Source: Nitrospira sp. (GTDB lineage: Bacteria > Nitrospirota > Nitrospiria > Nitrospirales > UBA8639). Taken from it: a DNA stretch of 64,000 nt. The position numbers and the translations under genes were made by a program. The notes under the pieces were generated by a model that did no database searches, was not told where the DNA came from, and saw only the letters and a program-made list of their open reading frames with translations. Numbering within the stretch: the stretch's first letter is position 1; the number at the start of each line of letters is the position of its first letter. The stretch covers positions 2,552,001 through 2,616,000 of the forward strand of contig CP058931.1 in the NCBI GenBank assembly GCA_024760505.1, given 5' to 3'. This document shows positions 16,945 through 23,831 of this stretch, piece by piece.

Positions 16945-17229
16945 GTGAAGGGTCCAACAAAAAAGATCACAGTGCGGTTATCCGCCGAGGCTCTGGCGGC
17001 GCTGGAAAATTTCCAGGCTCGATATCCATCACCGAGCATAAGTGAGTTTATAAATGCGGCGGTGCTTTATCTCGCCAAGCAGTCGCGCGTGGGTGGGTTG
17101 GACGCCGCTTGCGAGCCCCTAATAGGCGCAGGGCAAGAAGATCTCATGCGGGCCATTGCGGCCGAGGCGGTGGCCGCCTATTACGCCGTGGAGGATAAGA
17201 AAGCCCGCCCGCGTCTCGTTTTAGTATGA
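16945..17229 (+). CDS. Ribbon-helix-helix protein
   Basis: A 94-residue product read from a GTG with GAAGGAGGTG just upstream; the longer frame before it has no site. The N-terminal half is a clear RHH domain (KKITVRLSAEALAALENFQA, SISEFINAAVLYLAK). The second half is an Ala-rich helix (DLMRAIAAEAVAAYYAVEDK). It is the third RHH protein of the island and sits upstream of the integrase region, so it may regulate integration genes. That role is inference from position. Confidence 0.7.
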   Translation: MKGPTKKITVRLSAEALAALENFQARYPSPSISEFINAAVLYLAKQSRVGGLDAACEPLIGAGQEDLMRAIAAEAVAAYYAVEDKKARPRLVLV

Positions 17230-17245
17230 AATTGTCTTTGAGGAT

Positions 17246-17330
17246 CGAGGAGGGCTAATCCCTGGCGCGATGGACGAAGGGACTCTCTAACCGCGGGCCG
17301 GTGTGGTGGATGACTTGTAAGGACCAGTAA
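17246..17330 (+). pseudogene. Remnant copy of the integrase 5' end
   Basis: 17246-17314 matches 17653-17721 (ribosome site and first codons of the integrase) at about 61 of 69 bases. The ATG has become CTG; the frame still reads LARWTKGLSNRGPVWWMT (integrase: MARSTKGLYKRGPVWWMT), then leaves homology and stops at 17328-17330. It is a decayed duplicate or the scar of a gene inserted ahead of the integrase. Confidence 0.75.
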
Positions 17331-17332
17331 CG

Positions 17333-17665
17333 ATGGACTTTATTTTGATTAAAAAAACCCTTGGTGAAAACATCTTCGATCAACAGGGGTTTGATACGGT
17401 GGCCGGTGCGGGCCGCTTTGTGGAATTGCTCAAGGCGCGGTGGCGTGGACGGGCCAAGCGTGAATGGGGCGAGGGAGTCATGGTGTGCGCGAAAATCACT
17501 GTTGAACCCGCAACGGGGTATTGCCCGGATTTGGAAATTGTCGGAGAAAACGCGGCAAAGGAAGAGGAAGATTTGTCCTGGCAGCGGCAGGGATACGAAG
17601 ACGATCTTCTGGAATTGCTGGGCGAGTTCGACCAATGGGCGGTGCCCATCACCGAGGAGGGCTAA
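17333..17665 (+). CDS. Small acidic island protein, unknown function
   Basis: A 110-residue acidic product lying exactly between the integrase remnant and the integrase, ending three bases before the integrase ATG. A helical first half (TVAGAGRFVELLKARWRGR) is followed by a VEPATGYCPDLEIVG strand segment and an acidic helical end (EDDLLELLGEFDQWAV). No family is recognised. Tight coupling to the integrase suggests a role in its control or a recent insertion carried with the duplicated leader. Confidence 0.5.
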   Translation: MDFILIKKTLGENIFDQQGFDTVAGAGRFVELLKARWRGRAKREWGEGVMVCAKITVEPATGYCPDLEIVGENAAKEEEDLSWQRQGYEDDLLELLGEFDQWAVPITEEG

Positions 17666-17668
17666 TCC

Positions 17669-18775
17669 ATGGCACGATCAACGAAAGGACTCTATAAGCG
17701 TGGGCCGGTGTGGTGGATGACCTATTTTGATGCTCTGGGGAAGCAGCAATTTGAATCATGCAAAACCGCGAATAAAGCCGAAGCCGAGAAGCGGTTGATT
17801 GACCGGCGGAAGGAAGCCATGGAGGGTATCCTTCCCACGCAAACCTTTAAGCCGGTACCACTGGATGACTTTTTCACTGATTATCTGAACCATGTTGGGC
17901 ATCAACGAAGCGTTGAAACCAAGCGGTACCATGTGGCGCATTTTAAGCGGATCTTAGGGAACCCTCCCATTCATACTCTCACGGTGAAAGTTTTGGAGGA
18001 TTACCGGCAACAGCGGCGATCTGAAGGGGTCGGACCCGCCACCATCAACAAAGAACTGGCGACGATCAAGCATGCACTCACCAAGGCGGTGGTCTGGAAG
18101 ATGGTCCGGAAAGAAATCCGGCAAGACTTGAGGGACGTGCAAAAGGATCGGGAGCCGCCTGGACGGTTGCGGTATTTGGAAGATGAAGCCGAAGCGCACA
18201 ACCTGATTCAATATTGTCATGGAAGTTTCCGTGCCCTGGTTATCACAACCTTGTATACGGGGATGCGGCGGGGAGAAGTCCTCTCTCTGACCTGGGAGCA
18301 AGTGGACCTCAAGCAAGGGGTCATTCGTTTGACGCACACCAAAAATGGGGAAGCCCGTGATATCCCCATCAATGAGACGGTGCGGTCGGTGTTGGTGGGG
18401 TTGCGGACTAGGATTGACGTGCCGTGGGTTTTTCACGATGAGGAGGGGTGTAAGTTTAAGGATACACGGAAGCGCTTTGAATGGGCCTGCAAACGGGCCA
18501 AAATTGCCGACTTTCATTTCCATGACCTTCGGCATACCTTCGCCTCGTGGCTGGTGATGCGACGCACCCCGATTATCACCGTGGGCGAACTCTTAGGACA
18601 CAAGTCCTTGGCTATGACCATGCGGTATGCCCATCTGTCACCGGCGCATAAAGCCGAGGCGGTACGGTCTCTAGATGGCCCATTCCTCAAAAAGGCATCG
18701 TCACATGACAAAAACATGACAAAATCAGGGATAACCCCTAGGGCGGTCGGTGATGCGGTCGGAGTCGAATTGTAA
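17669..18775 (+). CDS. Tyrosine-type site-specific integrase
   Basis: A 368-residue phage integrase-family protein. The N-terminal part (~1-55) is an arm-binding-like domain, ~65-150 the SAM-like core-binding domain, ~165-345 the catalytic domain. Visible active-site residues: Arg in TLYTGMRRGEVLSLTWEQV, HDLRHTFASW (H-x-x-R-H), GHKSLAMTMRYAHLSP with the final His and Tyr nucleophile. The ATG has GAGGAGGG upstream. It lies 45 bases from the 3' end of tRNA-Leu, which is the attachment site, as expected for integrase-tRNA islands. The C-terminal coding sequence includes the 22-bp CATGACA repeat shared with the island's other end. Confidence 0.95.
   Translation: MARSTKGLYKRGPVWWMTYFDALGKQQFESCKTANKAEAEKRLIDRRKEAMEGILPTQTFKPVPLDDFFTDYLNHVGHQRSVETKRYHVAHFKRILGNPPIHTLTVKVLEDYRQQRRSEGVGPATINKELATIKHALTKAVVWKMVRKEIRQDLRDVQKDREPPGRLRYLEDEAEAHNLIQYCHGSFRALVITTLYTGMRRGEVLSLTWEQVDLKQGVIRLTHTKNGEARDIPINETVRSVLVGLRTRIDVPWVFHDEEGCKFKDTRKRFEWACKRAKIADFHFHDLRHTFASWLVMRRTPIITVGELLGHKSLAMTMRYAHLSPAHKAEAVRSLDGPFLKKASSHDKNMTKSGITPRAVGDAVGVEL
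18700..18721 (+). repeat. Right copy of 22-bp repeat, candidate arm site
   Basis: Identical to 10438-10459 in the same orientation, here inside the integrase C-terminal coding region and about 100 bases from the right junction. Confidence 0.6.
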
Positions 18776-18819
18776 GGGAAAGAGAGGTCTAAGTGCTTGA
18801 GGGGGAAAGGAAAAAACGA

Positions 18820-18875
18820 ATGGTGCCGAAGGCGGGATTTGAACCCGCACACCCCGGAGGGCGCTAGACCCTGAA
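18820..18875 (-). repeat. attR within tRNA-Leu
   Basis: Second 56-bp copy of the att repeat. It supplies the tRNA 3' half, so integration leaves the tRNA intact. Identity ends at the anticodon loop, placing the crossover in or near the loop or further 3'. Confidence 0.92.
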
Positions 18876-18907
18876 TCTAGTGCGTCTGCCAGTTCCGCCA
18901 CTTCGGC
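18821..18907 (-). tRNA. tRNA-Leu (anticodon CAG)
   Basis: An 87-base class II tRNA with encoded CCA. The acceptor stem GCCGAAG/CTTCGGC is perfect. The anticodon stem CTAGA/TCTAG encloses the loop TTCAGGG (anticodon CAG, reads CUG). A long variable arm (GCGCCCTCCGGGGTGT) and the T arm GCGGGTTCAAATCCCGC are present. It is the integration site of the island. Confidence 0.97.
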
Positions 18908-19052
18908 ACGTGAGTGCGATTATCATCTTTTACAGAAATGCGGTCAAGTTGTCGTTATTCCGTTGTTGAGGTTCTCTCGAAGGAATCCCACTTGAGCCAT
19001 TCTTCCTGAATGAGACATCAGCGTTACAAGAAAGGACGGACTTTTCGTAAAG

Positions 19053-20564
19053 TTATCCCACGCTGGTAGGTTGTGAAGAAGGAGACAGAAGGGTTTCCAA
19101 AAATGCTTGAGGCCAGCGGCCAGGAGAAGATGTTGTCCCCGGTTCTCCAGGTAGCAGGTCTGAGGTGTCACCACTGAGAATGATTCGCTCACGAATGGTG
19201 CCGGTGGCAGCCAGCAAGAGAGATGCAGGGATGCGTGTGGCATCATCAATAACCAGTAAATCAAACGGAACTTTTCTGAAGAGCGGGTCGGTAAGGATTC
19301 GGCCCGGGGTGCAGGTCATGATACGTTTGTTTTGTGCGAAGGCTTGGCGGTTGGTGCCTTCTCCGGCGGCCAGCATTTCCCGAATTTTTTTTGTGCCGCC
19401 CAATCGTTTGATTTCTTCTTTTAATTCATCGTATTCCGGTCGCAGGTTTTTGGGAACGGTCGCTTCGGGGATCAACTCTTTAATTCGCTTTTGTGCTACT
19501 TCGACTTCTTTCATGAGTCCAAGGATTTTGCCTTGGTAAATTTCCCGGTATTCGACCAGGGTCTCGATGTTTTTGCCGGCCACCTGCATACTCATCCGTG
19601 TCCAAATTGGAAGTGCCTCATAGTCCCGGAGAGTTTTATCGATATTTTTGACTTTCCCCTGCCAGTCACTGAGCTGTGTGAGTAACCGCCATTCCAACAA
19701 TTTTACTTCGTTCAGATCTTTTTGCTTGTCGCGTTTGTAGGCCAGAATCGGAGTCAGTTCCCTGAACCGGTCATATTTTTTTCGTAATGAGACTTTTTTG
19801 GCGTTGGCCTTAGCAAAAAAATGAGACATCTGTGCTTCAAAGCCAAATTCCTGGAGAAGCATCCCTCCCGCATCTTTTACTAAAGGTAGTTCATACCGGC
19901 AGAGCAAACTTCGGTAGGGCAAGGCCGCCATTTTTAAGGCGTGTGCGACCGCACCAGTTAATTCATCAACGGTGTGATGATCCGGAGCCACCAGGAGAAT
20001 TCGCTTGTTTTTCCGAACCTGATCGACGATTAATGTCGTCAGCTTTGTCCAGCGGTTTTGCCGCGTGTCTCCCCAGATAGTCGTCAGCACTGTGGTCGGG
20101 ATGCTTTCTCTTGCTGCCGTTTGATTGGAGAGCGGTTCAGGGTCCAGCCAGGGCACTAATCGTTCGGCAGGTCCAAGTGTAAAGGAATCAGGTTTGCTGG
20201 CCATGTCGGCCAACCGTGTGGCCCCGGTTTCGAGGAAACCCGATGTGTCGGGAATGAGGGTGCACCGATTGAGGGTTTGGCCGACGTGATCGAATGTTTG
20301 GAGTATGAGAGAGCCATTTTGCCATCCCAGGAGATACCCTTCGGTCGGTTCCATATCGTTGCCCGGTAACAATGTCACCGGGATGTCGGGGAGGAATTTA
20401 CTTCCCGGGGGAACATCACAACTATAGAGGTGAAGGGAGCCGACCGTGCGGAGGTGTCGGGCTTGGGCAATCTCCAAAGGAGCGTCTAATCCACGGCTCA
20501 TGGCGACTTCCCGCTCGCTGTTGAGATGGGTTGAGGCTAAAGTGAGAAGATCGTAGAGTTTCAT
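19053..20564 (-). CDS. Degenerate SF1 helicase-like ATPase
   Basis: A 503-residue protein; the ATG at 20564 is used because it follows the upstream stop by 5 bases, whereas the longer frame overlaps that gene. A segment KRILLVAPDHHTVDELTGAV resembles helicase motif Ia, a long coiled coil (~255-400) follows, then LLVIDDATRIPASLLLAATG (Walker B/motif II with DDAT for DEAS) and RIILSGDTSDLLPG, like the GD motif III of UPF1/DNA2-type helicases. The expected P-loop GxGKT is absent; the site reads WGDTRQNRWTKLTT. The C-terminal second RecA domain is missing, so it is unlikely to be an active helicase. It probably forms an operon with the upstream gene. Confidence 0.6.
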   Translation of the reverse strand: MKLYDLLTLASTHLNSEREVAMSRGLDAPLEIAQARHLRTVGSLHLYSCDVPPGSKFLPDIPVTLLPGNDMEPTEGYLLGWQNGSLILQTFDHVGQTLNRCTLIPDTSGFLETGATRLADMASKPDSFTLGPAERLVPWLDPEPLSNQTAARESIPTTVLTTIWGDTRQNRWTKLTTLIVDQVRKNKRILLVAPDHHTVDELTGAVAHALKMAALPYRSLLCRYELPLVKDAGGMLLQEFGFEAQMSHFFAKANAKKVSLRKKYDRFRELTPILAYKRDKQKDLNEVKLLEWRLLTQLSDWQGKVKNIDKTLRDYEALPIWTRMSMQVAGKNIETLVEYREIYQGKILGLMKEVEVAQKRIKELIPEATVPKNLRPEYDELKEEIKRLGGTKKIREMLAAGEGTNRQAFAQNKRIMTCTPGRILTDPLFRKVPFDLLVIDDATRIPASLLLAATGTIRERIILSGDTSDLLPGEPGTTSSPGRWPQAFLETLLSPSSQPTSVG

Positions 20565-20569
20565 GAAAA

Positions 20570-21079
20570 TTATTGATTCAGTGCTGAGAGTTCCAGGAGT
20601 TCCTTGATACAGAGGGCGAGACATCCCAATCCTCCGGTGAGTGGAGTTCGATCAGCCTCACATCCTCGATTGTGTGCACATTCAAACAGGGCGGGTAGCT
20701 TAGGATCAAGAGGGAGAGGCTCAAGTAAATAGAGTATGAGCGCCCCGAAGCTATCGGTCGAGAGGACGGCGACCCGTTGTCGGTGATCATCCTCAAAAAT
20801 CACCGCTTGTGGGTTCGGAGCGACAAAGGGGCGGGCGACGGAGAGTCCGGTGAGGGGGATGGTTTGGACAATGAGTGAGTCAGGTGGGGTGAGCGGACGA
20901 TTGGAAAAGCGAAGGTTGAGATCCGAGAAGGGTTGGAGTGCGAGTCCTTCTTCGTCCTTCATCCCTTCCTCGGCAATGGTTAGTTGAGGAAAGGCGAAAA
21001 GACTAAGGGCAAATAGGGTGAGAAGGAGAAGATTGAAAAGTGTGTTGGTTTGAAACTGACGGGGGTTGAGGTAGTTCAT
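20570..21079 (-). CDS. Membrane-anchored or exported protein, unknown function
   Basis: A 169-residue product read from the ATG at 21079 (an earlier ATG at 21124 gives a longer polar start). Residues ~12-35 form a hydrophobic segment (LFNLLLLTLFALSLFAFPQL) serving as signal peptide or anchor. The mature part is Pro/Leu-rich with a four-cysteine C-terminal section (FECAHNRGCEAD, LGCLALCIKELLE), which may form disulfides outside the cytoplasm. No family is recognised. It ends 5 bases before the helicase-like gene, so the two are likely one transcript. Confidence 0.6.
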   Translation of the reverse strand: MNYLNPRQFQTNTLFNLLLLTLFALSLFAFPQLTIAEEGMKDEEGLALQPFSDLNLRFSNRPLTPPDSLIVQTIPLTGLSVARPFVAPNPQAVIFEDDHRQRVAVLSTDSFGALILYLLEPLPLDPKLPALFECAHNRGCEADRTPLTGGLGCLALCIKELLELSALNQ

Positions 21080-21354
21080 AATCTTACTATTCCGACACAG
21101 AGAGTATGGTAGATGAAAAAGCAATCTGATCGTTTACCTTGGCTGTGATTTATCGATGGTCTCTAGATTTGAGCCTCGGCAATCATGTTGATACGTAAGT
21201 GTTAACCTTTAGTAAGTATGGAGGAGCATAGCATATTTTTGAAAGGGTTGTTTTGAAATTCTCTATGGAATTATCTGGTTATCATAAGCATTTCTGTAGG
21301 TTGACCACCGATTATGAAGGAGAAGCCTATTCTATGATATATTCAGCAATTACA

Positions 21355-21383
21355 TTGACTTTTTCTATACCCAGTCTTAAGAT
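21355..21383 (+). promoter_or_regulatory. Candidate sigma-70 promoter of rplI-glyA-nrdR
   Basis: TTGACT at 21355, a 17-base spacer and TAAGAT at 21378, 36 bases before the rplI start. The rest of the gap (21080-21354) holds nothing I can name beyond the divergent gene's upstream region. Confidence 0.5.
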
Positions 21384-21419
21384 GTTTCCCTTATTCGCTA
21401 GGCTAAGGAGACGTGTTTT

Positions 21420-21929
21420 ATGAAGGTTATTTTGCAGGAAAATGTAGAAGGTTTAGGGTATTTGGGAGATGTATTGACGGTGGCGAAAGGGTATGCACGG
21501 AACTATTTACTCCCGAGGAAAAAAGCTGTCGTAGCTGAAGAGCGACAGGTCAAGCTGTTGCAGCATATTAAGCGGCAGATCGACCAAAAGGCCAAAAAAG
21601 AATTGGAGTCTTTAGGCGAGTCGGGGAAGAATCTGTCAAAAATATCCCTGACGTTTGAAGTGCAGACCGGAAAGGACGACAAGCTGTTCGGGTCTGTGAC
21701 ATCCAAGGATGTGGCCGAACGATTGGCTGCTCAAGGCGTGGAGGTGGACCGAAGGAAAATTCACTTGCCACAACCTCTCAAGGAGTTGGGGACCTTTTCG
21801 GTTGCCATCAAGCTTCATCGGGATGTGGTTCCTAAGATTAATGTGACCCTTGTGAAGAAAGCTGCAGAAGAGGCTACTCATGAAGGGGGATCAGACAAAA
21901 ATCAGGCCGATGAATCGGTCGTCGAGTAA
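21420..21929 (+). CDS. rplI: 50S ribosomal protein L9
   Basis: A 169-residue L9. The N-terminal domain is textbook: MKVILQENVEGLGYLGDVLT, then VAKGYARNYLLPRKKAVVA, with the GYARN(Y/F)L(L/I)P rRNA-binding signature. A connecting long helix (~42-75) and the C-terminal domain (FGSVTSKDVAERL) follow. A C-terminal acidic tail (~20 residues) extends past the usual ~148. It binds 23S rRNA and supports reading-frame maintenance. Its stop is 3 bases from glyA. The usual neighbour rpsR is not next to it in this window. Confidence 0.97.
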   Translation: MKVILQENVEGLGYLGDVLTVAKGYARNYLLPRKKAVVAEERQVKLLQHIKRQIDQKAKKELESLGESGKNLSKISLTFEVQTGKDDKLFGSVTSKDVAERLAAQGVEVDRRKIHLPQPLKELGTFSVAIKLHRDVVPKINVTLVKKAAEEATHEGGSDKNQADESVVE

Positions 21930-21932
21930 GCG

Positions 21933-23195
21933 ATGAGACATTCCGTCGGTACACTCAAAGCGATCCGTGACACTGATTATGAGGTGTATGCGGCCATCCG
22001 CGCTGAAGAAAAAAGACAGCGGGAAAACTTAGTTCTTATCGCGTCAGAAAATTACGCCAGTCCCGCGGTCCTGGGTGCCCAAGGCTGTTTGATGACCAAC
22101 AAATACGCGGAGGGGTATTCCGGTCGGCGATATTACGGCGGATGCCAACATGTGGATACGGTCGAGGATTTAGCCATTGCGAGAGCCAAAGAAATTTTCG
22201 GGTGTGAGCATGTGAATGTTCAGCCCCACTCGGGTTCCCAAGCCAATATGGCGGCGTATCTTTCTGTCCTAAAAACAGGAGATACCATCCTAGGGATGGA
22301 TCTGGCCCATGGTGGGCATCTTACCCACGGCAGCCGTGTAAGTTTTTCAGGAAAACTGTTTCAGGCGTTTTCCTATGGAGTCGATCGGGAAACTGAGGAG
22401 ATCAATTATGATGTGGTAGAGCGGCAGGCACAGGAAGTCCGCCCTCGTATGATTGTTGTCGGTGCCAGCGCGTATTCCAAAATTATTGACTTCCCTCGTT
22501 TTCAGGCGATAGCGAAATCGATTGGTGCCTATCTTCTTGTTGATATTGCCCACATTGCGGGTTTGATTGCGGTCGGGTTGCATCCAAGCCCGGTTCCCTA
22601 TGCTGACTTTGTCACCACCACGACCCATAAAACGTTGCGTGGCCCACGCTCCGGCATGATTATGTGCAAAGAGGAACATGCCAAAGCGGTTGACAAAATG
22701 GTGTTCCCTGGAACGCAGGGTGGGCCGCTTATGCATGTCATTGCAGCCAAAGCGGTGGCTTTTAAAGAAGCCTTATCTCCTGGCTTTAAAACCTATCAAC
22801 AACAAGTGCTGGCGAACGCCAAGGAGTTGGCTGAGGGCTTTTTGAAGCGGGGATATCGGGTGGTGTCTGGTGGGACCGAGAATCATTTGTTCCTCTTGAA
22901 TCTGACATCCAAAGGCGTGACAGGAAAAGAAGCCGAAGCCGCTCTAAATGCCTCCGGCATTGTGGTCAATAAAAATGCGGTACCGTTTGATGAAAAACCC
23001 CCGGCTGTCGCAAGCGGCATTCGTATTGGCACGCCGACGGTTTCAACTCGTGGCATGCAGAAACCCGAAATGGAGCAGATTCTCTCCTGGATGGATGAGG
23101 TCATTCAACATTCTCAGGAGGCGTCCCTTCATAAACGGATTCTGCGGGATGTCAAAGACCTGTGCTCACGATTTCCGATCTTTCATCCATACTAA
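21933..23195 (+). CDS. glyA: Serine hydroxymethyltransferase
   Basis: A 420-residue PLP enzyme of normal family length. It converts serine plus tetrahydrofolate to glycine plus methylene-THF in the cytoplasm. The PLP-binding lysine is in DFVTTTTHKTLRGPRSG. Other family signatures visible are ENYASPAVLGAQG near the N-terminus, NKYAEGYSGRRYYGGC, VNVQPHSGSQANMAAY, and GTPTVSTRG near the C-terminus. It lies in the rplI-glyA-nrdR cluster, which couples one-carbon supply and nucleotide synthesis. It starts at ATG 21933, probably translationally coupled to rplI. Confidence 0.97.
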   Translation: MRHSVGTLKAIRDTDYEVYAAIRAEEKRQRENLVLIASENYASPAVLGAQGCLMTNKYAEGYSGRRYYGGCQHVDTVEDLAIARAKEIFGCEHVNVQPHSGSQANMAAYLSVLKTGDTILGMDLAHGGHLTHGSRVSFSGKLFQAFSYGVDRETEEINYDVVERQAQEVRPRMIVVGASAYSKIIDFPRFQAIAKSIGAYLLVDIAHIAGLIAVGLHPSPVPYADFVTTTTHKTLRGPRSGMIMCKEEHAKAVDKMVFPGTQGGPLMHVIAAKAVAFKEALSPGFKTYQQQVLANAKELAEGFLKRGYRVVSGGTENHLFLLNLTSKGVTGKEAEAALNASGIVVNKNAVPFDEKPPAVASGIRIGTPTVSTRGMQKPEMEQILSWMDEVIQHSQEASLHKRILRDVKDLCSRFPIFHPY

Positions 23196-23240
23196 CCTTC
23201 CTCCACCGCCTTCCATCCTTAAGGTAAGGGCCGCTCTTTC

Positions 23241-23705
23241 GTGAAATGTCCTTTTTGCGACCAATTAGAAGATAAGGTCATTGATTCGCGGACCGCACGT
23301 GAAGGAGAAGTGATCAGGCGCCGTCGCGAATGTTTAGGCTGTAAGCGGCGGTTCACCACCTACGAACGAATCGAAGAAAATTTGCCGATGGTGGTCAAAA
23401 AAGACAATCGGCGAGAGCCGTTTGATCGGGCCAAAATTTTAGCAGGACTCAAAAAGGCCTGCGAAAAACGGCCGGTCAGTATTGGAGCGCTAGGGGCCGC
23501 GGTTGATCGGATTGAAAAACGTATTCAGGACCTTGGAGAAACAGAAGTTCCAAGCCGAACCGTCGGAGAGGAAGTCATGCGGGCCTTGAAAGAATTGGAT
23601 CCCGTCGCGTATGTTCGATTTGCCTCGGTGTATCGTGAATTTAAAGACATCGATCAATTTATGGATACCATACGGGCCTTAACCCAAGACACCAGGATGT
23701 CCTGA
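23241..23705 (+). CDS. nrdR: Transcriptional repressor NrdR
   Basis: A 154-residue NrdR of standard length. The N-terminal zinc ribbon has CPFCDQ and CLGCKRRFTTYER, followed by the ATP-cone domain (VVKKDNRREPFDRAKILAGL, then RTVGEEVMRALKELDPVAYV) that senses ATP/dATP. NrdR represses ribonucleotide reductase genes; none lies in this window. The start is a GTG at 23241, required because the zinc-binding MKCPFC begins there. It follows glyA by 45 bases and is probably in the same transcript. Confidence 0.95.
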   Translation: MKCPFCDQLEDKVIDSRTAREGEVIRRRRECLGCKRRFTTYERIEENLPMVVKKDNRREPFDRAKILAGLKKACEKRPVSIGALGAAVDRIEKRIQDLGETEVPSRTVGEEVMRALKELDPVAYVRFASVYREFKDIDQFMDTIRALTQDTRMS

Positions 23706-23831
23706 GTCATGCTTATTTGTCTGTGGCGGTTAGCGAGTCCCTCTGGTTTGTCCGCGTCATAACGTGACAAGGGTAGGGATCTTCTCCTCGAAAAGATCTT
23801 CCACCTATTCCGATCATGAAAGTGGGTGTCT

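Larger units (their letters stand above)
10243..18875. mobile_element. Genomic island integrated in tRNA-Leu(CAG)
   Basis: The interval is bounded by a 56-bp perfect direct repeat: 10243-10298, and 18820-18875 inside the intact tRNA-Leu. A tyrosine integrase gene (17669-18775) lies immediately inside the tRNA end, the usual arrangement. Cargo includes an AlpA/Xis-like gene, a DUF1376-like gene, several ribbon-helix-helix proteins, small unknowns and one possible tail-type gene. Almost all genes are on the plus strand, toward the integrase. No capsid, terminase, relaxase or conjugation gene is visible. The size, about 8.6 kb, fits a satellite-type or integrative element. The region 10299-10731 at its left end has no gene apart from the repeat at 10438. 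Confidence 0.9.
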
